A stretch of DNA of 12,082 nt from NCBI GenBank assembly GCA_013331595.1, contig DUGE01000002.1, forward strand, positions 1-12,082. Reading direction: 5' to 3'. A program made the translations under genes and the position numbers. Position 1 is the stretch's first letter; each line of letters starts with the position of its first letter. Source of the stretch: Microcaldota archaeon. GTDB lineage: Archaea > Micrarchaeota > Micrarchaeia > Norongarragalinales > UBA10210. Positions 5,643-11,209 of this stretch are shown one piece after another. The notes beneath the pieces were generated by a model. The model was not told where the DNA came from. It saw only the letters and a program-made list of their open reading frames with translations, and did no database searches.

Positions 5643-5674
5643 TCCTGTCCAACGAAAGTTGGATGGCGCCAAAT
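5643..5674 (+). other. tRNA-Gly intron 1, D-loop
   Basis: This 32-base intron (or shifted one base, since T flanks both cuts) is built on a perfect TCCAAC-GAAA-GTTGGA hairpin (5648-5663). CC/GG pairs extend it (5644-5645 with 5665-5666). TGG (5638-5640) in the exon pairs with CCA (5669-5671) in the intron as a short central helix. Flanking unpaired bases give a relaxed BHB. Confidence 0.7.
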
Positions 5675-5691
5675 TGATTCCAGCCTTCCAT

Positions 5692-5723
5692 GCCCGCCTT
5701 TCTTTTGTAAAAGAAATGCGGGC
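5692..5723 (+). repeat. Palindromic repeat, copy C (tRNA-Gly intron 2)
   Basis: GCCCGC and GCGGGC flank TTTCTTTT-GT-AAAAGAAA, giving a 14-pair hairpin with a single C-T mismatch. The CCTTTCTTTTGT..AAAAGAAA core matches copy D at 5770-5792 and resembles copies A and B. Confidence 0.65.
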
Positions 5724-5724
5724 G

Positions 5725-5755
5725 GCCGAAAGAAAACCAATCGTTTTTCTTTGGC
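5725..5755 (+). repeat. Hairpin of the same composition, opposite arm order
   Basis: GCC-AAAGAAAA (one bulged G) pairs with TTTTCTTT-GGC across a seven-to-eight-base loop. The purine-rich arm comes first, so this may be an inverted copy of the palindrome family or a decayed one. Confidence 0.5.
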
Positions 5756-5769
5756 GCGGTGCCACCGCA

Positions 5770-5792
5770 CCTTTCTTTTGTTAAAAGAAAGG
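5770..5792 (+). repeat. Palindromic repeat, copy D (tRNA-Gly intron 2)
   Basis: CCTTTCTTTT-GTT-AAAAGAAAGG is a perfect ten-pair hairpin, nearly identical in its core to copy C 50 bases upstream in the same intron. Confidence 0.65.
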
Positions 5793-5821
5793 GGCAAGGC
5801 AGTTGGTAGCCCGGGTTCGAT

Positions 5822-5881
5822 AGAAGGGGAAACCAAGGTTTCCCCTTTCTAAACCTCTTCCTTTCCGGAAGAATCCGAAAA
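5822..5881 (+). other. tRNA-Gly intron 3, T-loop (59/60)
   Basis: This 60-base intron has a textbook BHB. Exon TTCG (5816-5819) pairs fully with CGAA (5876-5879). Three-base bulges AT|A (5820-5822) and AA|T (5880-5882) put both cuts after the second bulge base. Removal gives T-loop TTCGATT. Inside are a perfect GGGGAAACC/GGTTTCCCC hairpin (5826-5845) and a TCTTCC/GGAAGA hairpin near 5856-5873. Confidence 0.85.
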
Positions 5882-5919
5882 TCCCGGTCGCCGCACTCAA
5901 TTCACGCGAGTTGTGGAAC

Positions 5920-6357
5920 ATGGCTAAAAAAACAGGGGCAGCTTCAAGTGTTGTTGAAGTGCCTTTTTTATTGCATGTTTCTCACGATCCGTTCGATGCT
6001 ACAGGTGTTCAACAAGCTCTTGGCGACACGCATGGCGTTGACGTAACTATTGCGCTGGTGGAGCGCCCTGAACAGTATCGCAGACGGTACATTCTCGCTG
6101 CAAAAGGAATGACCATGATGGTTGAAAATGAAATCAAACTTAAAGCGCATTTGAAGGAAGTAATGAAAAAGGCTGGAACAATCCCAAGAACCGTCGCTTT
6201 TCTTTTAAAGACCGTGAATCCAAGCCGGTTAGAGGCAATAAAAAGAAAATATGGTGAATCTCTGCGAGTTATTGATTCTTCAGAAAAACAAACGGGAGAA
6301 TCCGTGCCCCAGGCGCTAGCTAGGATTATTAAAAACCACGCGCAATTGGTTCATTGA
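5920..6357 (+). CDS. Hypothetical protein, 145 residues
   Basis: I do not recognise this protein. It is soluble-looking, with a predicted beta/alpha start (VVEVPFLLHVSHDPFD, then VDVTIALVERPEQYRRRYIL). A helical middle follows (NEIKLKAHLKEVMKKAG), then a SRLEAIKRKYGESLRVID segment. No signal peptide, membrane segment or metal-binding cysteine pattern is visible. I chose the ATG at 5920; a TTG at 5911 would add three residues. It begins 24 bases after tRNA-Gly and could be read from that promoter. Its stop codon ends one base short of the converging prs gene. Codon third positions look more A/T-rich than in the ribosomal genes, which may point to a different history. Confidence 0.65.
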   Translation: MAKKTGAASSVVEVPFLLHVSHDPFDATGVQQALGDTHGVDVTIALVERPEQYRRRYILAAKGMTMMVENEIKLKAHLKEVMKKAGTIPRTVAFLLKTVNPSRLEAIKRKYGESLRVIDSSEKQTGESVPQALARIIKNHAQLVH

Positions 6358-6358
6358 G

Positions 6359-7246
6359 TTAGAGTTTTTCCGGCATTTTTTTTGCAATAGCTTTAGCAGC
6401 GTCGATTTTTGCGAACTTGTTCGGGATGGTGTTGGCGCAGGCGATCGAGTCGATGCCGTGCTTCAGGATTTTCTCCCCGCCTTCTTCGTCGAGCAGGTGT
6501 ATTGCAACGCAATCAACCCGTTTCGCACCGTGCCTCTTGAGGATTCCCGCAACTGAAATTAGGGTGTTGCCCGTCGAGGCCATGTCGTCTATGAGCAAAA
6601 CGTTCTTCCCCCTGCACGAGAGGCCTTCGGTCTCGAAGTTCTTGATTCTCGTGCCGCTCAACCGCTCTTTCCTGAAAACGTAGTTCGGGGCGTGGAGTTT
6701 TTTGGCAACGTCTTCAACTATTGGCGTCGACTCCCAGTCCGGTCCAACTACGAGTAGGTTTTTCATTTTCCTGCCTTTTGCATAAGCGGCAATTTCATCA
6801 TCCAGCAGAACGTTTTCTGCACAAATGCGGAAGATTTCCTTGAGCGAGCGGATGCGGTGCAAGTGGGTTGTTACTGTGACGAATGCGCTTGCGCCGGCCT
6901 GCTCGATCATGCGTGCGACAATCTTGTTGCTCGTGCATTCTCCTTCGTTAAAGCGCTTGTCCTGCCGCGCGTAGGCAAAGTAAGGCACGACCGCAACGAC
7001 TTTCTTTGCGTCCAGTTCTTTTGCCGTGCTTATTGCAAAAAGCAATTCTACGAGGGAATCGTTGGGCGTAGGGTGCATCGTCTGCACTAAGAAAACCGTT
7101 TTTCCTTTAATCGGCGTAGGAAAGCGGATGCGCGTTTCCCCATCTGGAAACTTATCCGTTAAGAGGTTCGAGAAAGGCGCTTTCAGTTGCCTTGCCAATA
7201 GTTTTCCAAGATCCATGCCTTGGGAACAGCCGACCACGATTTTCAT
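6359..7246 (-). CDS. prs: Ribose-phosphate pyrophosphokinase (PRPP synthetase)
   Basis: This enzyme makes PRPP from ribose 5-phosphate and ATP, for nucleotide, histidine and other syntheses in the cytosol. The 295-residue product has the family landmarks in order: FPDGE (33-37), YARQDKRFNEGE (92-103), THLHR (127-131), GPD (168-170), the catalytic flexible-loop K193-E-R195, and the PRPP-binding loop LLIDDMASTGNT (217-228). The Asp that often precedes LH in the THLH segment is Thr here. Length matches short archaeal enzymes. I chose the ATG at 7246, which starts MKIVVGCSQG; an in-frame TTG at 7294 adds an unconserved stretch that overlaps rpl15e. It lies 44 bases after rpl15e on the same strand, so is probably co-transcribed with it. 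Confidence 0.94.
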   Translation of the reverse strand: MKIVVGCSQGMDLGKLLARQLKAPFSNLLTDKFPDGETRIRFPTPIKGKTVFLVQTMHPTPNDSLVELLFAISTAKELDAKKVVAVVPYFAYARQDKRFNEGECTSNKIVARMIEQAGASAFVTVTTHLHRIRSLKEIFRICAENVLLDDEIAAYAKGRKMKNLLVVGPDWESTPIVEDVAKKLHAPNYVFRKERLSGTRIKNFETEGLSCRGKNVLLIDDMASTGNTLISVAGILKRHGAKRVDCVAIHLLDEEGGEKILKHGIDSIACANTIPNKFAKIDAAKAIAKKMPEKL

Positions 7247-7290
7247 GAATGGCTTGAGGGAAGGGGAAAATAAAAACTCGCTTTTTCCGC

Positions 7291-7701
7291 TCAAGCGGTT
7301 TCGCGAGTTTTCATTATGACTTCATGGTATTGGTTCGAGCCGTCTTCCGCAATCCAATAGCTGTTCAACGCAACCATGTTTGGGTAGTCCCTTTCGGCTT
7401 TTCTTTCAGCATACCACTGCCATGGCTTTCCTGGGTTCTCCCACGCGCGGTTTTTGGCGGGCTTTCTACCCAAGTCCGGGCGCGGGCGGGCGCGTTTTCC
7501 GCGCTTGTTTCTAACGCGAACGATAATGTAACCTTTTTTGGCCTTGTAGCCGAGCTCGTGGGCACGGACTAGGTTAGTTGGGTTTTCAACGCGTGTCACT
7601 GCAGGTTCCTTGCGCCATTTTTGCAGTCGTTTCCTGTAGGCGTCGCTCCTAGTCTTGTAAGTAGTCTCAAAGCTCTGCTTGATGTATTTAGATGCTCCCA
7701 A
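7291..7701 (-). CDS. rpl15e: 50S ribosomal protein L15e, C-terminally shortened
   Basis: L15e is an archaeal/eukaryotic large-subunit protein. Recognisable blocks are GASKYIKQSF at the start, WRKEPAVTRVENPT, HELGYKAKKGYIIVRVR, and the signature YPNMVALNSYWIAEDGS near the end. At 136 residues it stops soon after YHEVIM, where archaeal relatives (about 190 residues) continue with a basic tail of about 45 residues. The central RRP..I...L region is also compressed. The next gene begins right after, and I see no frameshifted continuation, so the truncation looks genuine. The start is the TTG at 7699-7701, six bases after GGTGA; an upstream TTG at 7705-7707 abuts that motif. Confidence 0.9.
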   Translation of the reverse strand: MGASKYIKQSFETTYKTRSDAYRKRLQKWRKEPAVTRVENPTNLVRAHELGYKAKKGYIIVRVRNKRGKRARPRPDLGRKPAKNRAWENPGKPWQWYAERKAERDYPNMVALNSYWIAEDGSNQYHEVIMKTRETA

Positions 7702-7824
7702 CTTCAATCACCTTTTCTGGGCTTTTGCTTCGTTGCAGAACTGCGGTTCTGCGCCGTGCCGCAAAGCATGCTTCGCGTGCATAGCAAAAGTTGTCCAACA
7801 TGAAGGTTTTCTCTAGAAAACCAG
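7702..7824 (-). promoter_or_regulatory. Structured leader RNA upstream of rpl15e
   Basis: Between the TATA box and the rpl15e start, an eight-pair stem (7722-7729 with 7783-7790; CTTTTGCT/AGCAAAAG) encloses two hairpins. One is perfect, GCAGAAC-TGCG-GTTCTGC (7735-7752); the other is 7766-7780. A further hairpin (7805-7822, GGTTTTC/GAAAACC) would lie at the 5' end of the transcript. The layout looks like a three-way junction ending just before the GGTGA motif. It could be a ribosomal-protein autoregulatory leader or an independent small RNA; no known family is recognised. Confidence 0.5.
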
Positions 7825-7846
7825 GAATTAATCTTGCGGAACGCGG

Positions 7847-7854
7847 TATTTAAG
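7847..7854 (-). promoter_or_regulatory. TATA box for rpl15e-prs
   Basis: Read on the minus strand, CTTAAATA is a close match to the archaeal TATA consensus. It would start transcription near 7822-7825, leaving a leader of about 120 bases before rpl15e. Confidence 0.55.
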
Positions 7855-7872
7855 TGTTTGGAAAAATAAGTT

Positions 7873-8058
7873 TCAGAATTGTTCTACGACGGCCTTCTGG
7901 TCCTTAGACCATTTCTTGTTTGGCGTCCTTTTAAGCCAGTTGACGTACCAGTCGATGAATTCAAGCCTTTGCTGGAAATTGCGCTTTTTCTCCTCCGCTA
8001 GTTCTTTCAGGTCGATTTTTGGCAGAGAGAATTTATTTTTTCCTTTCTTTTTACCCAT
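7873..8058 (-). CDS. Small basic hypothetical protein, 61 residues
   Basis: The family is not recognised. The N-terminus is strongly basic (GKKKGKNKF), followed by a charged helix (LKELAEEKKRNFQQRLEFIDWYV, about 18-40) and a short tail with NWLKRTPNKKWSKDQKAVVEQF. Its ATG overlaps the end of the upstream nucleotidyltransferase-fold gene by eight bases (ATGGGTAA), implying translational coupling and a functional pair. No membrane segment or cysteine motif is seen. It could be a partner or regulator of the nucleotidyltransferase protein, as small genes in such pairs often are; this is inference. Confidence 0.65.
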   Translation of the reverse strand: MGKKKGKNKFSLPKIDLKELAEEKKRNFQQRLEFIDWYVNWLKRTPNKKWSKDQKAVVEQF

Positions 8059-8665
8059 TTTTCACGCCCGCAAGTCCTAGTTTTTCCTCTACTTTAAGAA
8101 GTTTTGCATAGCTTTTAAGCTCTGCCAATGAAATTTCTTCGGCAAAAACCTTGTATAAATGTCTTGCATCTTCAAAGTCTTTTTCCGAACCTAGGAAAAG
8201 TTTGAATGCAATCTGAATTTCTATTGGCGACACGAACAATTGTTTTCCATCCAGGAGCAGTTCAACCCTGTCTTTTAGCGTCCTTTCGTCTAGGGTGTTT
8301 TTTGGGAACTTGAATTCGATGTTTGGGATGGGTTTCCCGCCCTTCTCAAAAAACCTTAACGCAATATTTTGTGAAATGTAATCATCGTAAGCTTGGGCGG
8401 CATTCGGCGCGTTTATGCAGTCGAATTCTTTTTCTAAACCGGACCAAAATTCTTCGAACTTTTTCTTTCCGAAAGGTTCGGCAATTATGTCGATGTCTTC
8501 AGTGGCCCTGCTCCTCCCAAAAACTATTGCAACATAGCCTGAAACAATTACGTAGTTTATTTTCATGCGGTCCAATACCGAAGTAAACGTCAGCACGAAT
8601 TCATCTAGCCTGTTCACCACTTTATTGTTCAAAATAATCTTTTTTTTCGTAAAAGAAAACTCCAC
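8051..8665 (-). CDS. Nucleotidyltransferase-fold protein (AbiEii/DUF6036-like)
   Basis: This 204-residue protein carries the nucleotidyltransferase motif VSGYVAIVFGRSRATEDIDI (about 41-60), with the GRS and paired DxD acidic residues that bind metal and NTP in this superfamily. A later block SPIEIQIAFKLFLGSEKDFEDARHLY (about 146-171) is typical of AbiEii/DUF6036-like nucleotidyltransferases, several of which act as toxins or in defence. Here that role is only inferred. I place the start at GTG 8663-8665, five bases after GGTGG (8671-8675); an upstream GTG lies inside that motif. A TTTAAA box (8711-8717) fits as the promoter. The eight-base overlap with the small downstream gene suggests they act together. 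Confidence 0.75.
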   Translation of the reverse strand: MEFSFTKKKIILNNKVVNRLDEFVLTFTSVLDRMKINYVIVSGYVAIVFGRSRATEDIDIIAEPFGKKKFEEFWSGLEKEFDCINAPNAAQAYDDYISQNIALRFFEKGGKPIPNIEFKFPKNTLDERTLKDRVELLLDGKQLFVSPIEIQIAFKLFLGSEKDFEDARHLYKVFAEEISLAELKSYAKLLKVEEKLGLAGVKNG

Positions 8666-8721
8666 AAATCCCACCTGCTGAAAGCGAAATAGTTAATAGG
8701 TTTTCAAGGCATTTAAACAAT

Positions 8722-8931
8722 GTGAAAATAAGCCTGATAACCCGCACTCCAGACGAGAAAACCAAGGAACTCGAGGCGAGCGAAGGCGACAGCATCCGCG
8801 CAGTGCAGAAAAAGCTGGGTTTGAGCAGCCAGGTTTTCGTCATCAAGCTGAACGGCCACATTGCCCACCCCGAAACCTCCCTGAAGGAAGGAGACGCGGT
8901 TGAGTTTATAGGCGTTATTTACGGCGGCTGA
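8722..8931 (+). CDS. Ubiquitin-like small sulfur-carrier protein (ThiS/MoaD/SAMP-like)
   Basis: This 69-residue beta-grasp protein ends in the functional Gly-Gly (EFIGVIYGG). Proteins of this family are adenylated on that glycine by an E1-like enzyme and then carry sulfur as a thiocarboxylate, or in archaea are attached to proteins (SAMPs). The pattern is typical: a KISLI first strand, the ASEGDSIRAVQKKLGL helix, VFVIKLNGHIA, and a SLKEGDAVEFI turn before the tail. The start is a GTG at 8722 with no Shine-Dalgarno motif and a TATA-like GTTAATAG about 28 bases upstream, so it may be leaderless. A tRNA thiolase gene lies 1.3 kb away and is a plausible user of the sulfur. No E1-like enzyme is in the window. 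Confidence 0.85.
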   Translation: MKISLITRTPDEKTKELEASEGDSIRAVQKKLGLSSQVFVIKLNGHIAHPETSLKEGDAVEFIGVIYGG

Positions 8932-8935
8932 TTTG

Positions 8936-9400
8936 ATGGACGTTAAGATTAGGCCCGCTGTGAGCAAGGACGTCGAGGTTATAGCTTCATTTTCAAGAAA
9001 GCTTAATGCCTATTTGGAGTCTATTACTGAAGAAAAATACAGCACGAATTTATCGGACTATGAGCATTTCGTAGGCCGGTTTTTGAACTCGCCCGAAGCA
9101 TGCGTTTTGGTTGCAGAGGTTGACGGCAAGGTTGTCGGTCACGTTATAGTTTCAATTAAAAACCTCCGCGAATGGGAATTGGAAAAACGGGAAGGCTATG
9201 TTGAAGACTTGTTTGTCGAAGATGATTTCAGGAATAACGGCATTGGGTCAATGTTGCTTGATGCCGGCGTCCTCTGGTGCAAGAATAACGGGCTGAACTT
9301 ATTGAGCCTGAACGTTAGTGTAAAGAATGAAACGGCCTTTGCGCTTTACCAATCGGCCGGTTTCAAGGCACACGGGTTTGCAATGACGAAAGAACTTTAG
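8936..9400 (+). CDS. GNAT-family N-acetyltransferase
   Basis: This 154-residue protein is likely to transfer an acetyl group from acetyl-CoA to an unidentified amine substrate. Motif A with the CoA pyrophosphate loop is clear: VEDLFVEDDFRNNGIGSMLL (89-108), containing R99-x-x-G102-x-G104. Motif B follows as LNVSVKNETAFALYQSAGF (125-143). The N-terminal half has VLVAEVDGKVVGHVIV, the usual strand pair. The ATG at 8936 is preferred over a TTG three bases earlier. It starts four bases after the sulfur-carrier stop, so the two are probably one transcript, though a functional link is unproven. Protein N-terminal or small-molecule acetylation are both possible. Confidence 0.88.
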   Translation: MDVKIRPAVSKDVEVIASFSRKLNAYLESITEEKYSTNLSDYEHFVGRFLNSPEACVLVAEVDGKVVGHVIVSIKNLREWELEKREGYVEDLFVEDDFRNNGIGSMLLDAGVLWCKNNGLNLLSLNVSVKNETAFALYQSAGFKAHGFAMTKEL

Positions 9401-9479
9401 GAATTTTCAAAATAGCTTGAGTGGAAAATAATCCAAAATTTCTACGTCTTCCTGCAATTTTTGCCTGAATAAGTATTTC

Positions 9480-9522
9480 AAGAAAACCCCCGCCTTTACG
9501 AATAATTTTATTTGGTTTTCTT
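9480..9522. repeat. Inverted repeat in the convergent gap before dedA's 3' end
   Basis: AAGAAAACC (9480-9488) and GGTTTTCTT (9514-9522) are perfectly complementary across 25 bases, overlapping the 3' end of the DedA gene. With T-rich sequence on both sides it could serve as a two-way terminator between the converging GNAT and DedA genes. The rest of 9401-9507 shows no gene. Confidence 0.35.
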
Positions 9523-10155
9523 TGGGAGCTTTGCTTTCGGTTGGTTTTTCCGGTGTTCCTCGATTTTCTTTTTGATCACGTAGCCGGCTATGCCTATTAG
9601 CACTGCGACCGCAAGCACGATGAGGAATTTAGTCTTGTACTGGATTATGTAATTCCCTATGAGCGCAAGGATGAACGCCCGGGGAATTGTGCCGAGAAAT
9701 GTCATTATGACGAAAGGCGGCAGGTCAAACCGCAGTATTCCGCTTGTAATGGAAAAAACCTTGAAGGGAATGAATGGAATCAGGCGGGAAATGAAAATCG
9801 CCTTTGGGCCCCACTCTTTGAACTTCTTTTCAGCACGGTCAACCCGCTCCTGCGTGATGAATAGGTACGGCCCGATTTTCCTTACTGCCGGCCTGCCTCC
9901 GTAAAATCCAATGTAATACCCGACTATGGCGCCGAGCGTCGAGCCTATGGCCCCCCAGAATGCGACTGTCACGGGGTCGAAAAACAACCCCGCGGTAATG
10001 AGGATGAGTTCGGAAGGAATGGGAACGAACGACGATTCGAGGAACATTGCGAACGCTATGCCCAAACCTCCGTAAGCTAGGATGACTGGCTTTAGGGCTT
10101 CAAAAAAGTAAGACTCCGTTTGCGCAAGCAGTGTTATGGGATCAAGACTAGCCAT
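9508..10155 (-). CDS. DedA-family membrane protein
   Basis: This is a 215-residue polytopic membrane protein of the DedA/SNARE-associated (VTT-domain) family; members act in membrane homeostasis and several are lipid flippases. The first re-entrant motif is FLESSFVPIPSELILITAG (38-56). Next comes WGAIGSTLGAIVGYYIGFYGGRP (67-89) as membrane segment plus loop. The second motif, FISRLIPFIPFKVFSITSG, lies at 121-139 with the conserved Arg and prolines. A final membrane helix (about 175-193) precedes a Lys-rich cytoplasmic tail. The ATG at 10155 lies about 25 bases from a minus-strand TATA box (10179-10187), suggesting leaderless translation. It is divergent from the thiolase gene. Confidence 0.9.
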   Translation of the reverse strand: MASLDPITLLAQTESYFFEALKPVILAYGGLGIAFAMFLESSFVPIPSELILITAGLFFDPVTVAFWGAIGSTLGAIVGYYIGFYGGRPAVRKIGPYLFITQERVDRAEKKFKEWGPKAIFISRLIPFIPFKVFSITSGILRFDLPPFVIMTFLGTIPRAFILALIGNYIIQYKTKFLIVLAVAVLIGIAGYVIKKKIEEHRKNQPKAKLPKKTK

Positions 10156-10178
10156 TTGTCTTTTTCACTCCAAAAAAG

Positions 10179-10187
10179 TATAATAAA
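10179..10187 (-). promoter_or_regulatory. TATA box for dedA
   Basis: Read on the minus strand, TTTATTATA is a good archaeal TATA box. It puts transcription start within a few bases of the dedA ATG, implying a leaderless mRNA. The same stretch read forward (TATAATAAA) could also serve the divergent thiolase gene. Confidence 0.5.
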
Positions 10188-10202
10188 CCAAGGGCAACCT
10201 GG

Positions 10203-10210
10203 TTTTAAAA
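10203..10210 (+). promoter_or_regulatory. TATA-like box for the tRNA thiolase gene
   Basis: TTTTAAAA would start transcription near 10232. That is very close to the TTG start and downstream of the GGTGT motif, so either the upstream TATAATAAA is the real promoter or translation begins at the later ATG (10252). Confidence 0.4.
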
Positions 10211-10233
10211 CAGCGTTAATTTGGTGTTTGACT

Positions 10234-11208
10234 TTGAATGAAAATTTGCCCATGCCTAGCGGCGCAATGCCTGCGTGTGTTCACTGCGGAAAGCCGGCTG
10301 TAGTTGCTTTGGATTACGCGAACATTGATTTGTGCGGCCTTTGCTTCACGTGCCTGTTCGAACGCCGCGTGTGGAAGGCAAACCGTGAGTTCAAGCTTTT
10401 CAAGCGCGGCGACCGCGTTGTTGTGGGTGTGAGCGGCGGGAAAGATTCAAGCGCAATGCTTTTCGTGCTAAGCAAAATGGCCGGGCAAATAGGCTTCGAG
10501 ATTTTGCCCGTGCTTGTTGACGAGGGGATTGAAGGCTATCGCAACAAGGCAATCCCCCTTGCCGAGCAATTGTGCGAACGGCTTGGTTTGCAGTTGAAAA
10601 TCCATTCTTACAAGCAGGCGGTCGGCAAGAGCATGGATGAAATCGTGCAATTGCGCGATGCGGGAAAAATCCGCGGGAAATCCTGCTCGTTTTGCGGCGT
10701 CTTGCGGCGCAGGGCTTTGGACAACGCTGCGGTTGAGTTGAAGGCCACGAAAATCGCGGTTGGGCATAATGCCGACGATGTGGCGCAAACGTTTTTGATG
10801 AACCTGTTAAGGGGTGAGCCCCAGCGCAACGAGCGTTTTGGGGTGACGAGCATGCATGAACAGTCCACTGATTTCGGGGGCGTAGTTCCTCGCATACGGC
10901 CTTTGGTTTTCAATACGGAGAAAGAGGCTGCGGAATACTGCCTTGTGAACGACCTGCCTTTCTACTTGGGCGATTGCCCTTATGCTGTCGAGGCGTTTCG
11001 CGGCGAAGTGAAGGATTTCCTGAACAACGTGGAGGAAAAGTATCCGGGCACGAAATTCAACTTGCTGCACTCGTTCCTGAAAGAAAAAGGAGGCCAAGCT
11101 TCGCCTGCCAAGGAAAAAGCTGTAGTGTTAAAATGCGCGAAATGCAATTCGCCCGCGTCGGGCGAATTGTGCAAGGCCTGCGAGATTGCCGAATTGCTGA
11201 AGGCCTAG
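10234..11208 (+). CDS. tRNA 2-thiolation enzyme, TtuA/Ncs6 family
   Basis: These enzymes adenylate a uridine (position 54 in the T-loop for TtuA, wobble 34 for Ncs6) and replace its oxygen with sulfur. In the 324-residue product, an N-terminal zinc site has C15/C18 and C34/C37/C40. The PP-loop SGGKDS (67-72) binds ATP. C151/C154 (CSFCG) and C248 (GDCPY) match the three cysteines that hold the Fe-S cluster in TtuA. GHNADDVAQT lies at 177-186. A C-terminal zinc site has C301/C304 and C313/C316. The TTG at 10234 is six bases after GGTGT (10223-10227); the ATG at 10252 is the alternative. The nearby Gly-Gly sulfur carrier is a likely partner. I cannot decide between a U54 and a U34 target. Confidence 0.9.
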   Translation: MNENLPMPSGAMPACVHCGKPAVVALDYANIDLCGLCFTCLFERRVWKANREFKLFKRGDRVVVGVSGGKDSSAMLFVLSKMAGQIGFEILPVLVDEGIEGYRNKAIPLAEQLCERLGLQLKIHSYKQAVGKSMDEIVQLRDAGKIRGKSCSFCGVLRRRALDNAAVELKATKIAVGHNADDVAQTFLMNLLRGEPQRNERFGVTSMHEQSTDFGGVVPRIRPLVFNTEKEAAEYCLVNDLPFYLGDCPYAVEAFRGEVKDFLNNVEEKYPGTKFNLLHSFLKEKGGQASPAKEKAVVLKCAKCNSPASGELCKACEIAELLKA

Positions 11209-11209
11209 T

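Larger units (their letters stand above)
5691..5800 (+). other. tRNA-Gly intron 2, anticodon loop (37/38)
   Basis: In this 110-base intron, exon CTT (5685-5687) pairs with AAG (5796-5798), and intron GCCC (5692-5695) pairs with GGGC (5792-5795). Bulges around CCA|T and GC|A form a BHB-like junction. The interior holds four consecutive hairpins: 5692-5723, 5725-5755, 5756-5768 and 5770-5792. The first of these competes for GCCC with the junction helix. Confidence 0.8.
5623..5895 (+). tRNA. tRNA-Gly(TCC) split by three introns
   Basis: The acceptor stem pairs GCGGCGA (5623-5629) with TCGCCGC (5888-5894), discriminator A5895. The D stem GTC (5632-5634) pairs with GAT (5676-5678), with one G-U, only after removal of 5643-5674. 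The anticodon stem CCAGC (5680-5684) pairs with GTTGG (5802-5806), with one G-U, around T33 and anticodon TCC (5687-5689), after removal of 5691-5800. The T stem CCGGG (5811-5815) pairs with CCCGG (5883-5887) around TTCGAT+T after removal of 5822-5881. The four exons (20+16+21+14 bases) sum to 71, the usual glycine tRNA length. An alternative reading without the D-loop intron leaves the D stem unpaired and no usable anticodon loop. Confidence 0.85.

Noticed and set aside
5648..5663. TCCAAC-GAAA-GTTGGA read as the tRNA-Gly anticodon arm.
   Set aside because: The loop has only four bases and lacks T33, and the D stem would not pair. The CCAGC/GTTGG arm with anticodon TCC satisfies all tRNA rules.
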